The position numbers and the translations under genes were made by a program. From Cinnamomum chago (lineage: Eukaryota; Streptophyta; Magnoliopsida; Laurales; Lauraceae), in the NCBI GenBank assembly GCA_038049695.1, contig CP142460.1, positions 39,303,501 to 39,367,500 on the forward strand: a stretch of 64,000 nucleotides of DNA, in the 5' to 3' direction. Positions 11,160 through 22,760 of the stretch are shown here, in pieces (position 1 is the first letter of the stretch; every line of letters starts with the position of its first letter). The notes under the pieces are model-generated. The model did no database searches. It was not told the DNA's origin and saw only the letters and a list, made by a program, of their open reading frames with translations.

Positions 11160-12277
11160 ATACTCTTTTGCATAAAAAACTTTAAGCAATGAGCAATGTA
11201 TAAATCAAGAAACAATTCAAATGAAATAGAGGTTGCTTTCACATCAAACTTAAAAAAGTACCCATCTCAAATGCATGCATTCTTATCAACTTATTCACTT
11301 GCCTCAAATCGAAAAGAAACACAATCACTCCAAGAAACTCCTAATCTCAGCTGCTCCAACCTACACCAAGAAACCCAAGAACACCATGCAAAACCACCAA
11401 ATTCGAAATTAAAAAGGAGCTCTCAAAGAACCCATTTGCATGCAAGATAAAAGAGTTCTAAAGGGTCCTTTAAAACCAGAAGTTTGAAGGGGAAGCCATT
11501 GTTAACCTTTAAAGAGCTTTAAACAAAGATAAGAGCTTGAAGAAGAAAGTTGTCCCAGCCCAAATTCTTTGAAAATGGTGTCACAAGGAAGCTAAGAGAA
11601 AGGGGAAGAGATTGGTGAGATTTTCTCTCCAAATGGCTTTCAAGAAGGGTACATGCAAGAGGAGAGAAGGTGGCTGGAAATGGAGGAGGAAGCAAGCTCT
11701 CTCTTCAGCTGAGTTGCAGGAAAAAGAATAGTAGAAGAACCCAACGTGGGTTTATGGTTTTAAGTTGAGGAAGTGGGCCCCAATGGCCCTCAAATCTTCA
11801 CATAGCTAGATCTATCCTTTGTGGGTCCCGAATGAAAACAACAAAGAAGACAAAAATGATCGTTGAAAAATCTAGTTTCCAAAAAGTATATTTTCCTCAT
11901 GATTTTCAAATTTTGAAATTTATGCACAGATTTGGGTGTGAAAAGACTGTTTTGTCATTTTTCTCAAAAAACGCGATTTTTGGATTTCAAATTCAAACGG
12001 ATAAAACGCGAAAGTTGTTAAGATCAATAAAACAATTCAAAAGGAGTAAAAATTCAAATATTTTTGAAATCAAGAATAAATACTTCCAAAACAACATGCG
12101 TCACCCGGCGCCCGGGCCCATGTCAAACTAAGTGTAACGCCTGTCCAAATTCCCCAAAGCTATTCAAAAGTCTAATCTAGCTTAAAAAAATCAACTAATC
12201 ATCCTCTAATCCCACTTAGATACTAATCACGGCTAGATAAACAATTAAACATAGTAAACCTGGGTCGGGGTCTGACA
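11160..12277 (-). repeat. 3' LTR of the chromovirus (U3 part)
   Basis: The minus strand begins TGTCAGACCCCGACCC at 12277. It runs to 11160, where E1 interrupts it. It matches 30756-31870 nearly base for base. No gene is seen. Confidence 0.85.
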
Positions 12278-12294
12278 TCCTCCACCCCTTAGAG
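12278..12294 (-). promoter_or_regulatory. Polypurine tract of the chromovirus
   Basis: The minus strand reads CTCTAAGGGGTGGAGGA directly before the 3' LTR start TGTCAG. This is the usual plus-strand priming site of LTR elements. Confidence 0.75.
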
Positions 12295-12321
12295 CATTTG
12301 GTCCTCCAAATAAGCACTAAC

Positions 12322-13970
12322 CTATGTTAATAGCTGATGATACTTCTTCTGAACTTGATCATGCAATTCCAAAGTAGCTTCATCTGGCCCGTGATTCCCC
12401 CATAACACTTTTACCCAATGAATTGTTCGGTTCCTCAATTCCTGTTCTTTGGTGTCAATGATTCTAACCGGTTTCTCAATGCATCCTCCCGAACTTCCAA
12501 TGGCTCATGGTGTAACACGTGTGAAGGGTCTGAGACATATCTCCTCAACATAGACACTTGAAATACATTTTGTACACCCGACAACTCAGGTGACAAGGCT
12601 AATCTGTAGGCCACTTCACCAACACGACTCAAAATCTCATACGGTCCGATGAATCTCCTTGACAACTTACCTTTCTGCTCAAACCTCAAGGTTCCTCTGA
12701 CTAGTGACACCTTCAGAAATACTTTATCTCTAACTTGGAACTGTAGATCTCTTCTTCGAACATTCGCATAACTTTTCTGCCGGCTGCTAGCAACTTTCAA
12801 GCACTCCTAAATGAGCTTAACCTTTTCACTTGTCTCACTAATCAATGACGGTCCTTGAAAGCTGCGTTCTCTAACTTCTTCCCAACATACTGGAGTCCTG
12901 CATCTTCTGCCATATAGTGCTTCAAAAGGAGCCATTCCTATGCTCGAGTGGTAGCTATTGTTATAAGCAAATTCATAGAGAGGTAAACTCTCATCCCACT
13001 GAGTATTGAAATCAAGTACACAAGCTTGAAGCATGTCTTCCAAGGTCTGAATGGTCCTTTCTGACTGTCCATTGGTCTGGGGGTGATACGCTGTGCTAAA
13101 CTGAAGCTTCGTACCCATGGACTCATGCAAGGTCGTCCAAAATCTCGAAACAAATATGCTATCCCGATCTGAAGTGATAGACACTGGTTGACCATGAGGA
13201 CTGACAATCTCTTTTTCAAAAGCTTCTGCAAGAGGCAGCATGTGCATCTTTTTCCCGGTCTTCAATGGAATGAAGTGTGCAGACTTTGTAAGTCGGTCAA
13301 CTATAACCCAAATAGCATTGTTTCCTCTGCTGGTAGTAGGTAATCCCGAGACAAAATCCATCGTAAGATGTTCCCATTTCCACTTCGAGATTTCTAATGG
13401 TTGCAAAAGACCAGGTGGTTTCTGATGTTCTGCCTTCACTAACTGACAAGTCATGCATCGGGACACAAAAGCTGCAATTTCTCTCTTCATATTGTTCCAC
13501 CAAAAACGGTTCTTCAGATTATGATACATTTTGGTACTCCCCGGGTGCATTGAATACCTTGTATTATGAGCTTCCACCATGATATCATTCCTCAGATTAT
13601 CTATCTTTGGAACACAAAGTCGGTCATGAAAATAAAGTACCCCATCCACGACTCGAAAATCTAGACGTTCCGAGATGTGTTTAACTATTCTAGCCAAATC
13701 TGGATCTTGCAACTGACTCTCCTTAATCTTCTGAATGAAAACAGGCTCAGTCACTGTCATGTTTGCCAACATAACTCCTTTTCTTAGCGGTTGAAAATCA
13801 ACTCCCAACTCTTCAAACTGCTGAAAATTACAAAATCCTTGCAAACTAGCCACACTAACTGACTTTCTGCTCAAAGCATCAGCTACTACATTCACTTTTC
13901 CTGGATGATAAATGATCGGAAAATCGTAATCTTTGATGTACTCCATCCATCTCCTTTGTCTCATGTTCAA
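12322..13970 (-). pseudogene. Chromovirus integrase with C-terminal chromodomain
   Basis: Begins at the RNase H/integrase link (MNMRQRRWMEYIKDYD). The HHCC zinc-binding region is followed by CMTCQLVKAEHQKPPG. The catalytic core shows TMDFVSGLP, ITSDRDSIFVSRFW and HPQTNGQSERTIQTLEDML, which carry the D, D and E residues. A TAG at about 12807 breaks the frame, which then stays open to about 12480. There a frameshift separates it from a C-terminal chromodomain-like segment (VKVLWGNHGPDEATLEL) ending with TAG at 12322-12324. Chromodomains direct chromovirus integration toward modified chromatin, and this one defines the clade. Not functional as it stands. Confidence 0.85.
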
Positions 13971-14288
13971 TTATTTCTAAGAAAATAAATATTGGAGACT
14001 GCTGTGGTCTGAATGAACTTCAAAATTTTCTCCATAAAGATAATGTCTCCACATCTTCAATGCAAAGACAACTGCCGCCAATTCTAAGTCATGCGTTGCA
14101 TAGTTTTTCTCGTGCCCTTTCAATTGCCTTGAGCCATACGCTATGACTTTGCCATCTTACATCAACACACATCCTAATCCCACATTCGAGGCATCAGTAT
14201 AAATGACAAAACCACCACTGCCTAAAGGTAAAGTGAGAATAGGTGCAGAAGTTAATCTCTTCTTCAGTTCTTTAAAACTGGCTTCACA
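13971..14288 (-). pseudogene. Chromovirus RNase H domain (broken)
   Basis: Same frame as RT and integrase. Recognisable pieces are [31 protein letters not shown] and [20 protein letters not shown], the standard Ty3 RNase H blocks with Asp and Glu active-site positions. In-frame stops (TAA near 14158, and TAG and TAA near 13975) end translation. It would degrade the RNA strand during reverse transcription. Confidence 0.75.
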
Positions 14289-15308
14289 CTATTCTGACCA
14301 CACAAAAGGCACATTTTTCCGGGTTAACTTGGTCAAAGGTGCTGCAATAGATGAAAATCCCTGCACAAACCTTCTATAATAGCCTGCCAAACCCAGAAAA
14401 CTCCTGATTTCGGTCACATTCTTCGGTCTTTCCCACTTGATCACTGCCTTAATTTTTGCTGGATCGACTGCCAAACCTTCTTTGGAGATAATATGGCCTA
14501 GGAAAGCAACTTGCTCTAGCCAAAATTCGTACTTCCCAAGCTTAGCATACAACTGATTGTCTCTTAGAAGCTGCAGTGACGTTCTCAGATGCTGCTCATG
14601 ATCTTCTCTTGACTTGGAATACACCAATATGTCATCAATAAAGAGGACTGTGAACTGATCTAAATAAGGTGCAAAGATCTTGTTCATGAGTGCCATAAAT
14701 ACTGCTGGTGCATTCGTTAGTCCAAAGGGCATCACCAAAAATTCATACTGCCCATATCGAGTCCGGAAAGTTGTCTTCGGTATATCTGATTCTCTGACTC
14801 TCAGCTGATGGTATCCGGATCTCAAATCTATCTTTGAAAAGTACTCTGCTCCTTGCAATTGATCAAATAACTCATCTATCCTTGGCAATGGATATTTTTT
14901 TTTGATGGTCACTTGATTCAGCCTTCTGTAATCTATGCACATTCTCATGCTTCCATCATTCTTCTTAACAAATAACACTGGAGCTCCCCAGGGTGAGACG
15001 CTTGGTCTTATGAAACCTTTCTCTAACAACTCTTGCAATTGAAGTTTTAATTCACCTAACTCTGCAGGAGCCATTCTGTATGGTGCAATGGAGATAAGAG
15101 CAGTCCCTGGCATCAACTCAATTGTGAATTCGACTTCCTTAACAGGTGGCAAACATGGAATTTCTTCCGGGAACACATCTGGAAATTCACATACAATGGG
15201 GATTTCCTCCACCCCTTGGGATTGTTTATCCTCCGTGATAAACGCTATGAATCCCTCACATCCACTTCTTAATAGTTTTGCTGTTGACAAAGCTGATATA
15301 AAACTAGC
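14289..15308 (-). pseudogene. Chromovirus reverse transcriptase
   Basis: About 330 open residues between stops. The fingers/palm blocks [35 protein letters not shown] and [12 protein letters not shown] are present. The catalytic FIDD is encoded at 14631-14642, and [11 protein letters not shown] follows. This is the best-preserved domain of the element. It lies in the same frame as protease (before a TAG at 15309-15311) and RNase H (after a TAG at about 14289). It copies element RNA into cDNA. Confidence 0.9.
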
Positions 15309-15719
15309 CTATGATATATTTTTCTCTCCTTGAAACTTTACTCCAGAGTGCATTCCATCCAATGAGAAAGATATAGTTTTGTTAAAACAATCCATAGTGG
15401 CATGGTGACCTGCTAACCAATCCATCCTTAATATAACATCGAAGTAATGCATGTCCAACAGAATGAGGTTTGCTAGAAAAGTAACATCTCCTATCTTAAC
15501 TGTGCAACTAGGGTGATAAGTACTACAAACAACTTGTTTCCCTACTAGTGTTGTGATAGTTAGAATAAAGTCTAGTTCGCTAACAGGCACATCAATCAAT
15601 TTAGTAAACATAGGAGACAAGAAAGAATGGGTGGATCCAGGATCAAACAATATCTTAGCTTCTACTCCACAGACAAAGAGTGTACCTTCAACAACGTTTC
15701 TTGCTGCATCCGCATCCAC
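15309..15719 (-). pseudogene. Chromovirus aspartic protease
   Basis: The active-site block is ILFDPGSTHSFLSP; plant Ty3 elements commonly have D-P-G-S here rather than D-S/T-G. It is followed by DVILRMDWLAGHHA, the flap-side block, in which an Arg replaces the usual Gly before M-D-W-L. It is in frame with gag upstream, and a TAG at 15309-15311 separates it from RT. Its role is to cleave the gag-pol polyprotein. Confidence 0.8.
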
Positions 15720-16984
15720 TTGATTAAGGTGATTTAAACGACCTTGATGATGAGGTCTGTTCCGATTATGATTCGGTCTTCCTTGAGGTGCATTCCTAGG
15801 TTGTTGCCGAGGATGGGCATTCTGGTTTTGGGGTTGTTGACGAGGTTGCTGCTGCTGGTTCTGTTGCTGTGGCTGCCTTAGTTGGTTCTAGACCACTTGT
15901 TGATTTTGCTGGGGTGCTTGCCTGGGCTGCTGTGGAGCCCTATTGCCTTGGTTCCTATTATTTGGGCAATCCTTCATCTGGTGATCTGTTCTACCACACC
16001 TGTAGCATTGACCAGTGACTCTGTAGCGTTGTTGAGAAGGGTGATTATTTCCACAATGTTCACACCCACCTTGCCTCTGATTGTTCTGCTGTTGCTGATG
16101 TCTTAGCCTCTTGCCTTGGTTAGATTTCTGACCATGCTGTTGTCTCTTCCTCTGTGCATCCTTAATGATCTGGTTATTGATGTCCTCAAACTTATATGCT
16201 CTCTTGATGGCCTCTTGGAAGGTAGCAGGAGGTACAACACCGGAAGCATCCCTAAGAATAATAGGGTTTAGTCCCTCTAAGAACTTAGTAATCTTCTTCT
16301 GCTCGGTGTCCACGAGTTCTGGTGTGTACCGGGACAATCTCTCGAATTTTGTAAGATATTCAAGGACTGTCGTCTTTTCCTGCTTGAGTAACTGAAACTC
16401 AACTGCCTTTTGCCTCTGGATGTGAGGAGGTACATACTTCTCACTGAACTGTTGCTTGAAGGTGGTCCAAGCAATATCATTCTCAATGTTTTGATAGCCA
16501 TCCGTAACCGTCTTCCACCAAACTCTGCCAATCCTGTAAACAAAGAAGCCAAATGGACCTGCTGCCTGCCTGTGCATCTGAAGAGATCAAAGATGTTTTC
16601 TGTATGAGAAAGCCAATCATCAGCCTGTAGAGGATCTTCTCCCCCAGTGAATTCTTTCGGGCCTCTTTTTCGAAACCTCTAAAATAAAACATTAGGGTCG
16701 AGTTCCCTATTTTGGATGACAATTTGAGGTCCTGCATTTTGAGGTTGCACGGGGTCTGGCCTCCTTCCCAAAACTTCTAATAATTGCCTCTGAACTTGAG
16801 TTAGTTCTTAATCCTTTTTGGCCATCTGTTCTTGCAATCTAGCTTGGTTTTCATTTGCTTTCTGTTGTTGGTCCACCATCATTTGCATAAGCTGTTGAAA
16901 CTGATTTGACATTGGACCCTCCATTCCATTGCCATTGTTACTGCCAGAAGGGTTTGCGTTCGATGTATCTTTGCGGCGAGACAT
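15720..16984 (-). pseudogene. Chromovirus gag
   Basis: The ATG at 16984 (MSRRKDTSN) follows the primer site by about 150 bases. An N-terminal Gln/Lys-rich coil is followed by the capsid region (TFKQQFSEKYVPPHIQRQKA; YTPELVDTEQKKITKFLEGL). A CCHC zinc knuckle, CYRCGRTDHQMKDC, comes next, then a Gln/Pro-rich tail into protease. Lesions are a TAA at about 16808, a second stop near 16683, a frameshift near 16560 and a TAG at about 15888. It would form the virus-like particle that packages RNA. Confidence 0.8.
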
Positions 16985-17131
16985 AGTGCTGCAAAACCAT
17001 TTGTTAGTACAACAAAACATGATAAATAAAGCGTACCCCAAATCCCAATCGATACCAGCTAACGAACATTCTAACGGATCCTCTCCACGACCCTATGTTC
17101 TAGTTTTCTTTTAATTGCCTGAAACATTTCT

Positions 17132-17146
17132 CGCTCTGATACCAAG
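17132..17146 (-). promoter_or_regulatory. Primer-binding site (initiator tRNA-Met type)
   Basis: The minus strand reads CTTGGTATCAGAGCG two bases after the LTR end GCGTGACA. TGGTATCAGAGC is the standard complement to the initiator tRNA-Met 3' end in plant elements. Confidence 0.9.
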
Positions 17147-17863
17147 CCTGTCACGCCCCCAAACACGGCGCGACGGGTTAGAAGATTTCGTCCACCTCGC
17201 GCTAGTTTCCCACAAGTTTCCGCGGTGAGGATCCAAAAATCGATCCATTATGATATCATAAATCATATTCACAATATTCAACGATCTGCGGAAGCGATGT
17301 AGCAAACACTTAGTCCAATCAATTAAATAAAATGGACAATCAAACCTGCGCATCATAATGAGAAATATATCATAGCAAGCCCAAAATTAGTTAAAGTGAC
17401 AACATCAAAAGTAGTTTAAGTTTTACAATCCCATCATAAACAAAATAAAAGCCAATAAAAGGCTACAAACAAGTTTCCCAAAATAACATCTTTTCCTAAG
17501 AAGTGATTCGAGCTCATGACCCTACCCGACGTCTAGATGACATCGTTGGGCTGCCACTCTCTTCCAACCGGCTCACCCGCTTCCTCCTTTCGCTCCGCCT
17601 CAAAGGGAGCGGGGTCGAGATCTGGCACCAAACAAGAGAGTATCAGACATGACAGTTTGACAAGTAAATAAACAAATAAAGGAGAAGTAATAATAACATA
17701 ACATTTATAAGATGTTTGAAAGACTAACAATGAATATCTATGAAAAAGAGAAACCATTTCCAAATCATTGGTAACTTAAAGGAATATAACGAAACTGAGT
17801 AAAAATACTAGCAATCCACATTTAGCTATATTCTCCTATTACTGAAGTAACAAGAGCAGACAG

Positions 17864-18056
17864 AAACCGTTGCCACTACCTACGGGACCGGAATAGAACC
17901 GTTGCCACTACCCGTGCGACCGGATTAGAACCATTGCCACTACCCGTGGGACCGGAATAGAACCGTGACCACTACCCATGGGACCGGATTAGAACCGTTG
18001 CCACTACCCGTGGGACCGGAATAGAACCGTGGCCACTACCCGTGGGATCGGAATAA
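17864..18056. repeat. 32-bp tandem repeats (GAACCGTTGCCACTACCC unit)
   Basis: About six units of GAACCGTTGCCACTACCC plus GTGGGACCGGAATA, for example starting at 17896 and 17928. The equivalent place in the 47996-51063 LTR has only two or three short GGGACCACGGTA units. Confidence 0.85.
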
Positions 18057-19146
18057 CAGACAGAATCCAAACGGCAGTTGGCAATTAATTTAAAGATCCC
18101 AAGCCGGGTGATCAGCCCAACTAGGTGACCTAAGCTTAGTGGTGCCATTCAAAACCAAAACCTGAATCAATACAAATCAAATCATAGTAATACATTTCCA
18201 AAATCGATAAAAGAAACTACTCCAGACAAGTACATACTGACAAATTTGAACGAATCATATGAGTAGCCTAACCGATGTTTTCGAACGTGGCAAACCACTC
18301 AAATCTATTTTAAAACAATTTGTAGAAAATATACAAATTTTCTTAACTTGGAATGAATTAATGTATAGTGGTTTAATGGCCTACCGCGGGTCGTCTTGAC
18401 ATACACTTAGTCCCTTATTGTCGATAATATATGCGGAGCTTGGTGCCACTGAAGATCTCCGACAATTAAGTATATAAAGTGTGTATTAAGACTTAATTAA
18501 ATTTCCTGGTAACTCTAACACCAAACAACTCCATCATATTTCCCATTTAAATTTCACGATTTAAGGTAATTCTATTCGAGGTATACATCTCATACTACTA
18601 TGCTCCAATTGGTTTAAATGGGCTTCCAATAATGGGGGAAATGGGCTGGAAAAAGGGGTTGAAATAGGGCTGGAAAATAGCCCAGAAAATGGGCAGAAAA
18701 TAGCCCTGGAATGGGTCCGATATGGCTGGAAATCGGGCCTGAGATGGGCTGGAAACAGGCCTGGAATTGGGCCTGAAAACAGCCCTGAAATGGCCTGAAA
18801 CTACCCAGAAATTGGGCCTGAAATCAACTTGAAATACTGCCCAGAATTGGGCCTAAAATCAGCTTGAAATACTGCCCAGAATTGGGCTTGAAGTTGGCCT
18901 GGAAACTGCCCAGAAAACAGGCCTGTAATCAGCCCATAATTGGACCTGAAACAGGGGCCAGGCCCGCTCGAGCGGCCTTGATCGCTGGCTGGGCTGCTGC
19001 CAGGCAGAGCCTGGCCCGCTCAAGCGGACTGGGCTCTGCACGCCCAATTCAGTGAGGGTTTTTCCTGCACTGTTTTCTTCTTCCTCTTGTTTTTGTTTTT
19101 GAATTTCCCTCCTCCTTTCCATTCCTTTGCATTTCCATCATCCAAC

Positions 19147-19454
19147 TACAACTTTCTACACTTCTATCAACATTCAATCAGCCCATTCAACCAAATTAAT
19201 CTGGCCTCATTCCCCACATCAATAGCAACAAAAATGGGAACTCAATATGAGTGAAGTTGCAGGATTTCCAACAATCCCGTTTACATTCTTATAAGGCCAT
19301 TACAACTTTCTACACTTTTATCAACCCATTCAACCACATTAATCAGGCCTCATTCCCCACATCAATAGCAACAAAAATGGGAGCTCAATATGAGTGAAGT
19401 TGCAGGATTTCCAACAATCCTATTTACATTCTTATAAGGCCATTAGAACCAGGA
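19147..19454. repeat. 154-bp tandem duplication in chromovirus LTR
   Basis: TACAACTTTCTACACTT starts at 19147 and again at 19301. The two copies are nearly identical through ATTCTTATAAGGCCAT. The second ends about 40 bp before the E2 insertion point. Confidence 0.85.
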
Positions 19455-19496
19455 CTATCCCAGCTATAATAGGTATAAAACTTTGCAGAAACATAG

Positions 19497-20174
19497 TGTG
19501 TGGGGTCGTTTTGTAATCACTGATTTATGTGGGGCCACTCCCTAATTTCGGACTATCCTTAGCCTCGGTGTTGTCCAAGCTTGGCAGTAGCACCATCTTG
19601 GTGGGAACGTGGAGCCCGTCTCAGTGACCGCGTTCACAAGTATCCATCTCGGTCTCGGCATTAAGCCTGATCTCGGTCTCCTGTCACTCAGCCATAAATG
19701 CAGCCATAAATGCACTGTCGTGACGGGGACGGCGAACTGACAAAGTAGGGTGGGCGCCGGACCTAGATAAGTGGCACGCCTTATCTCAGGGTCATGTCTA
19801 TAGGTATAGGGAGATGGTCCGACGGGACATTCCCTTTTTACCTACCCCCACTCAGGAGAGAAAGGTACATGCTGATGGGACTTCCATCTCTCCCTGAGGG
19901 GTCCAGTCCGATGATGACTCTCACGTCTATATAAAGTACGAAGGAGAACTGTGAGAGGTACGCAACAAATCCTCCCCCCATACTGCCCCTTCGCCATTTT
20001 GCCACACTAATTTGAGCATCGGAGTGCCTTCGGCTGCCTACAGCCAGGGGCTCTGACTTTCATTTTCTCTTTCAGATTGCCGGAGGCCTGATCCATTCCC
20101 CCAATCATCCCAAGATCATCGAATCAAAGGTTTAATCCTCTTTTAACTAAGTCCGTAATTTTTAGGCACTTACA
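19497..20174 (+). repeat. 5' LTR of E2
   Basis: 678 bp, TG...CA, the same length as the 3' LTR at 30072-30749. U3 is up to about 19930, with R-U5 after it. Confidence 0.95.
19928..19935 (+). promoter_or_regulatory. TATA box of the E2 5' LTR
   Basis: TATATAAA in the context CACGTCTATATAAAGTACG. The same box lies at 30503-30510 in the 3' LTR and as TATATAAT in E1. The CACGT before it could be a G-box-like site, but that is only sequence resemblance. Confidence 0.65.
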
Positions 20175-20176
20175 GT

Positions 20177-20193
20177 TGGCGCCGTCTGTGGGA
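20177..20193 (+). promoter_or_regulatory. Primer-binding site of E2
   Basis: TGGCGCCGTCTGTGGGA starts two bases after the LTR end TTACA. TGGCGCCG-type sites are usual for Tat/Athila-branch Gypsy elements. I do not assign the tRNA. Confidence 0.8.
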
Positions 20194-20228
20194 ATTGGAT
20201 CTTTGCCAAAAACATACTAGTGAAAGCC

Positions 20229-22280
20229 ATGCCTCCAAAAACCAGATACGGCGGCGAAGGAGCTTCGAAGTCCCAAAGAGCTTCATCCTTCCCTCTGCCT
20301 GAACAACCCCCATTTCCACCGTTCTCACAGCCTCAGCCGCTCCAGTCGGTACCCCAAGAACCGCCCACTGGCGTTCGCTCCGCTCTCCTTCCGCCTCCGG
20401 GACCAGCGAGGGTCCCCCCAGTCCCGCAGGGGTTGTTGGGGATTCCCCGCCAGAGAAAGTCAGGAGGAAAATCCAGTCCCGTGTACGTAGAGGGTGTTGT
20501 CCAGTCGGACTCCTCGTCCCGACCTCTGACGGCACCCCCTCGTCGTGACGACCATCAGGAGGCTCCCCGCCACCCAGGTAACCAGCCACCCAGGGGCCTT
20601 CAGCAGAATGTCTCCTCATCGACCCCTGTCGGGGCAAAATCTCACCACTCTCATCATCGCACTCACGACGACGGATAATCTTTTCATCAGGTCCTTGAAG
20701 CAAGAGATGACGACCACCTACTTAAAGAGCTCGATGCCCAGAATCAGGTCCTCCAAGAAAAAGAGGAGTTGATTCTTCATCCCCAGGAGCGGCTCAAAGC
20801 GAATGGAAGGAGGTCTCGTAGTCCACCCCCTAGGCGACAACAGAACCGTCCGGGTAGCCAAGACCTGAGGCATGTCCTCAGCGATAGAAGGAGAGATCGC
20901 CGCGAAGAGGAAGGCTCGAGCAGCAGCCACCTACCTAGCCACCACGGGGAATCGCACCACGAGCCAGAGTCCCCGAGGACAGAGAACATGACGAGCCTGA
21001 GAGAACTGCTCGACCATTACGTCAAGGAGGAGGTCCAGGCCGATTGGCCGAGATCGGTTTCGCCCGAGATCAAGTAGAGACCTGCGATGAAGAAGACCAG
21101 GGCACGTCCCCCTTTTCCTAGGAGATAAAAGACTACTCTCTCCCCGAGAGATTCAGCGTCCCGAGGTTCGTCCTCTATGACGGGACCTCGGACCCAGAAG
21201 CGCACCTCCGGCATTTCACTCAGCGGATGTCGGTCTGGGGGGACGTCGGCCACCTGAATTGCAGGGTCTTTTCCTCAAGCCTAGGTGACCTCCCACTCCG
21301 ATGGTTCTGCGCGATCCCTTCTGGGTCGATCATGAACTGGCGACAGCTCTGGAGCTCCTTTGTCGAGAAGTTCCAGGCACACCGTGTCATCCCGAAGATG
21401 GGTGGCAACCTCATGGCAATCCAGATGAAAGACGGTGAAAGTATCACTGCATTCGCCAGGAGATTCTGGACAGTATATAGCCAGATCACGGACGCCAACG
21501 ATGACGTCGCCATCATGTGCTTCCGGCAGGCCTTACTCCCGGGAAATGAGCTCCGAAAAGACCTGGTCCGGACTCCCGTGACCACGATGAAAGCGCTGAT
21601 GGCGAGGGTGAATCAGTACGTTGAACAGGAAGAAAATGAAGTTCATGGCAAGGAGCGGTTCGGACTCCAGTAGAAGAACCAAACTTCTAGGGGGGAAGGG
21701 ATGTTCCCCAAACAAAGGCCAGATAAGAAGAGGGCCACCGGTTCGGCATCTTTCTCAACCTCCGTCTCGAGTAGCAGCAAGAAACCGAAGTTCCAGCCTC
21801 CCAGGCCGGCCGGCGATCCTTACAGGGCCGTCAATGTCATCTTCAAGGAGCCCATTTACAGACTCCTGAACAAAATCAAGGCAGAGCCCTACTTCCAATG
21901 GCCGCAGCCGATGAAGGGTGATCCATCCACCCGAGACCGAAGTAAGAACTGCTCCTATCACAAGCAGCACGGGCACATGACCGAGGACTGCATGACTCTG
22001 AAGTCCCACCTCGAGAGGCTCGTCAAGGACGGGGACCTCCGGGAATACGTCAAGGAGGGAGAGAGGGTCAACCAAGCCCAGTGGCGCCCCCCACCCAATG
22101 ATGATCAGGATAGCGACGAGCCAGCAGGTATCATCAACGTCATCCACCTGGCCCCCGCTCCAAATGGGGGAAGTACCCAAGCTCGGTCAAAGGCCAGGAG
22201 GGCTGCTCATGGCAAACGGGTGATGTCGGCTGAGTTAGAGAATTCTCCGAAGAGAGCTAGGAAGGAAAAAACCCAAGATC
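20229..22280 (+). pseudogene. Tat/Retand gag (E2)
   Basis: The ATG at 20229 (MPPKTRYGG) opens a Pro/Ser-rich N-terminal region. An in-frame TAA at 20676-20678 is followed by the same frame to a TAG at 21075-21077. A frameshift then leads into the capsid core (FVLYDGTSDPEAHLRHF; WSSFVEKFQAHRV; ITAFARRFW) around 21160-21500. A TAG at 21671-21673 and continuation in frame follow. A Cys/His block CSYHKQHGHMTEDC near 21950 takes the place of the zinc knuckle. The frame is lost again in an A-rich run near 22265, where protease begins in another frame. Confidence 0.8.
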
Positions 22281-22760
22281 TGTTTCTCGGACGAGGACCT
22301 GGGAGGGGTCCAGCTCCCCTACAACGATGCCCTCATCCTCACCCTGCGGCTCAACAACTATACTGTGAAGCGTGTCCTTGTAGATCCAGGGAGCTCATCC
22401 GAGATCCTCTACTTCAGCTGTTTCAAGCACCTCGGTTTGACCGAGTCCGATCTGCATGAAGCCCGCGTCCCGTTGGTAGTCTTCAGCGCCAAGCCAGTGT
22501 ATCCCAAGGGGAGGATTTCGCTTGAAGTCCGAATAGGAGGTGCCACGAAGATGGCCGAGTTTTTGGTAGTGGATGCGCCATCTCCTTACAATGTCATAAT
22601 GGGACGTACTTGGCTGCAAGCCATGGAGGCGGTACCTTTCTCTTTTCATCAGAAGCTCAAGTTTCCACTAGAGAAGGTTGGAGGGACGGTCAAAATAGTG
22701 ATCGTACGGGGAAATCAGCAAATGGCCAGAGAGTGCCTCACGGCCGTAGTACTCGGAGAG
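22281..22760 (+). pseudogene. Aspartic protease domain (E2)
   Basis: GVQLPYNDALILTLRL leads to the active-site block KRVLVDPGSSSEIL and then VVDAPSPYNVIMGRTWLQ, the usual Tat protease blocks. It is in a different frame from gag. The switch lies in GGAAGGAAAAAACCC near 22262-22275. That could be decay or a programmed shift, and one copy cannot decide. Confidence 0.75.

Larger units (their letters stand above)
17149..19496 (-). repeat. 5' LTR of the chromovirus, inner part
   Basis: The R-U5 side of the LTR, ending on the minus strand GGGGGCGTGACA at 17149. E2 interrupts it at 19496/19497, and it resumes at 30755. It contains three internal repeat zones: a 32-bp array, a GGGCCTGAAA-type irregular array at about 18610-18960, and a 154-bp duplication. 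No gene is seen. Confidence 0.85.
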
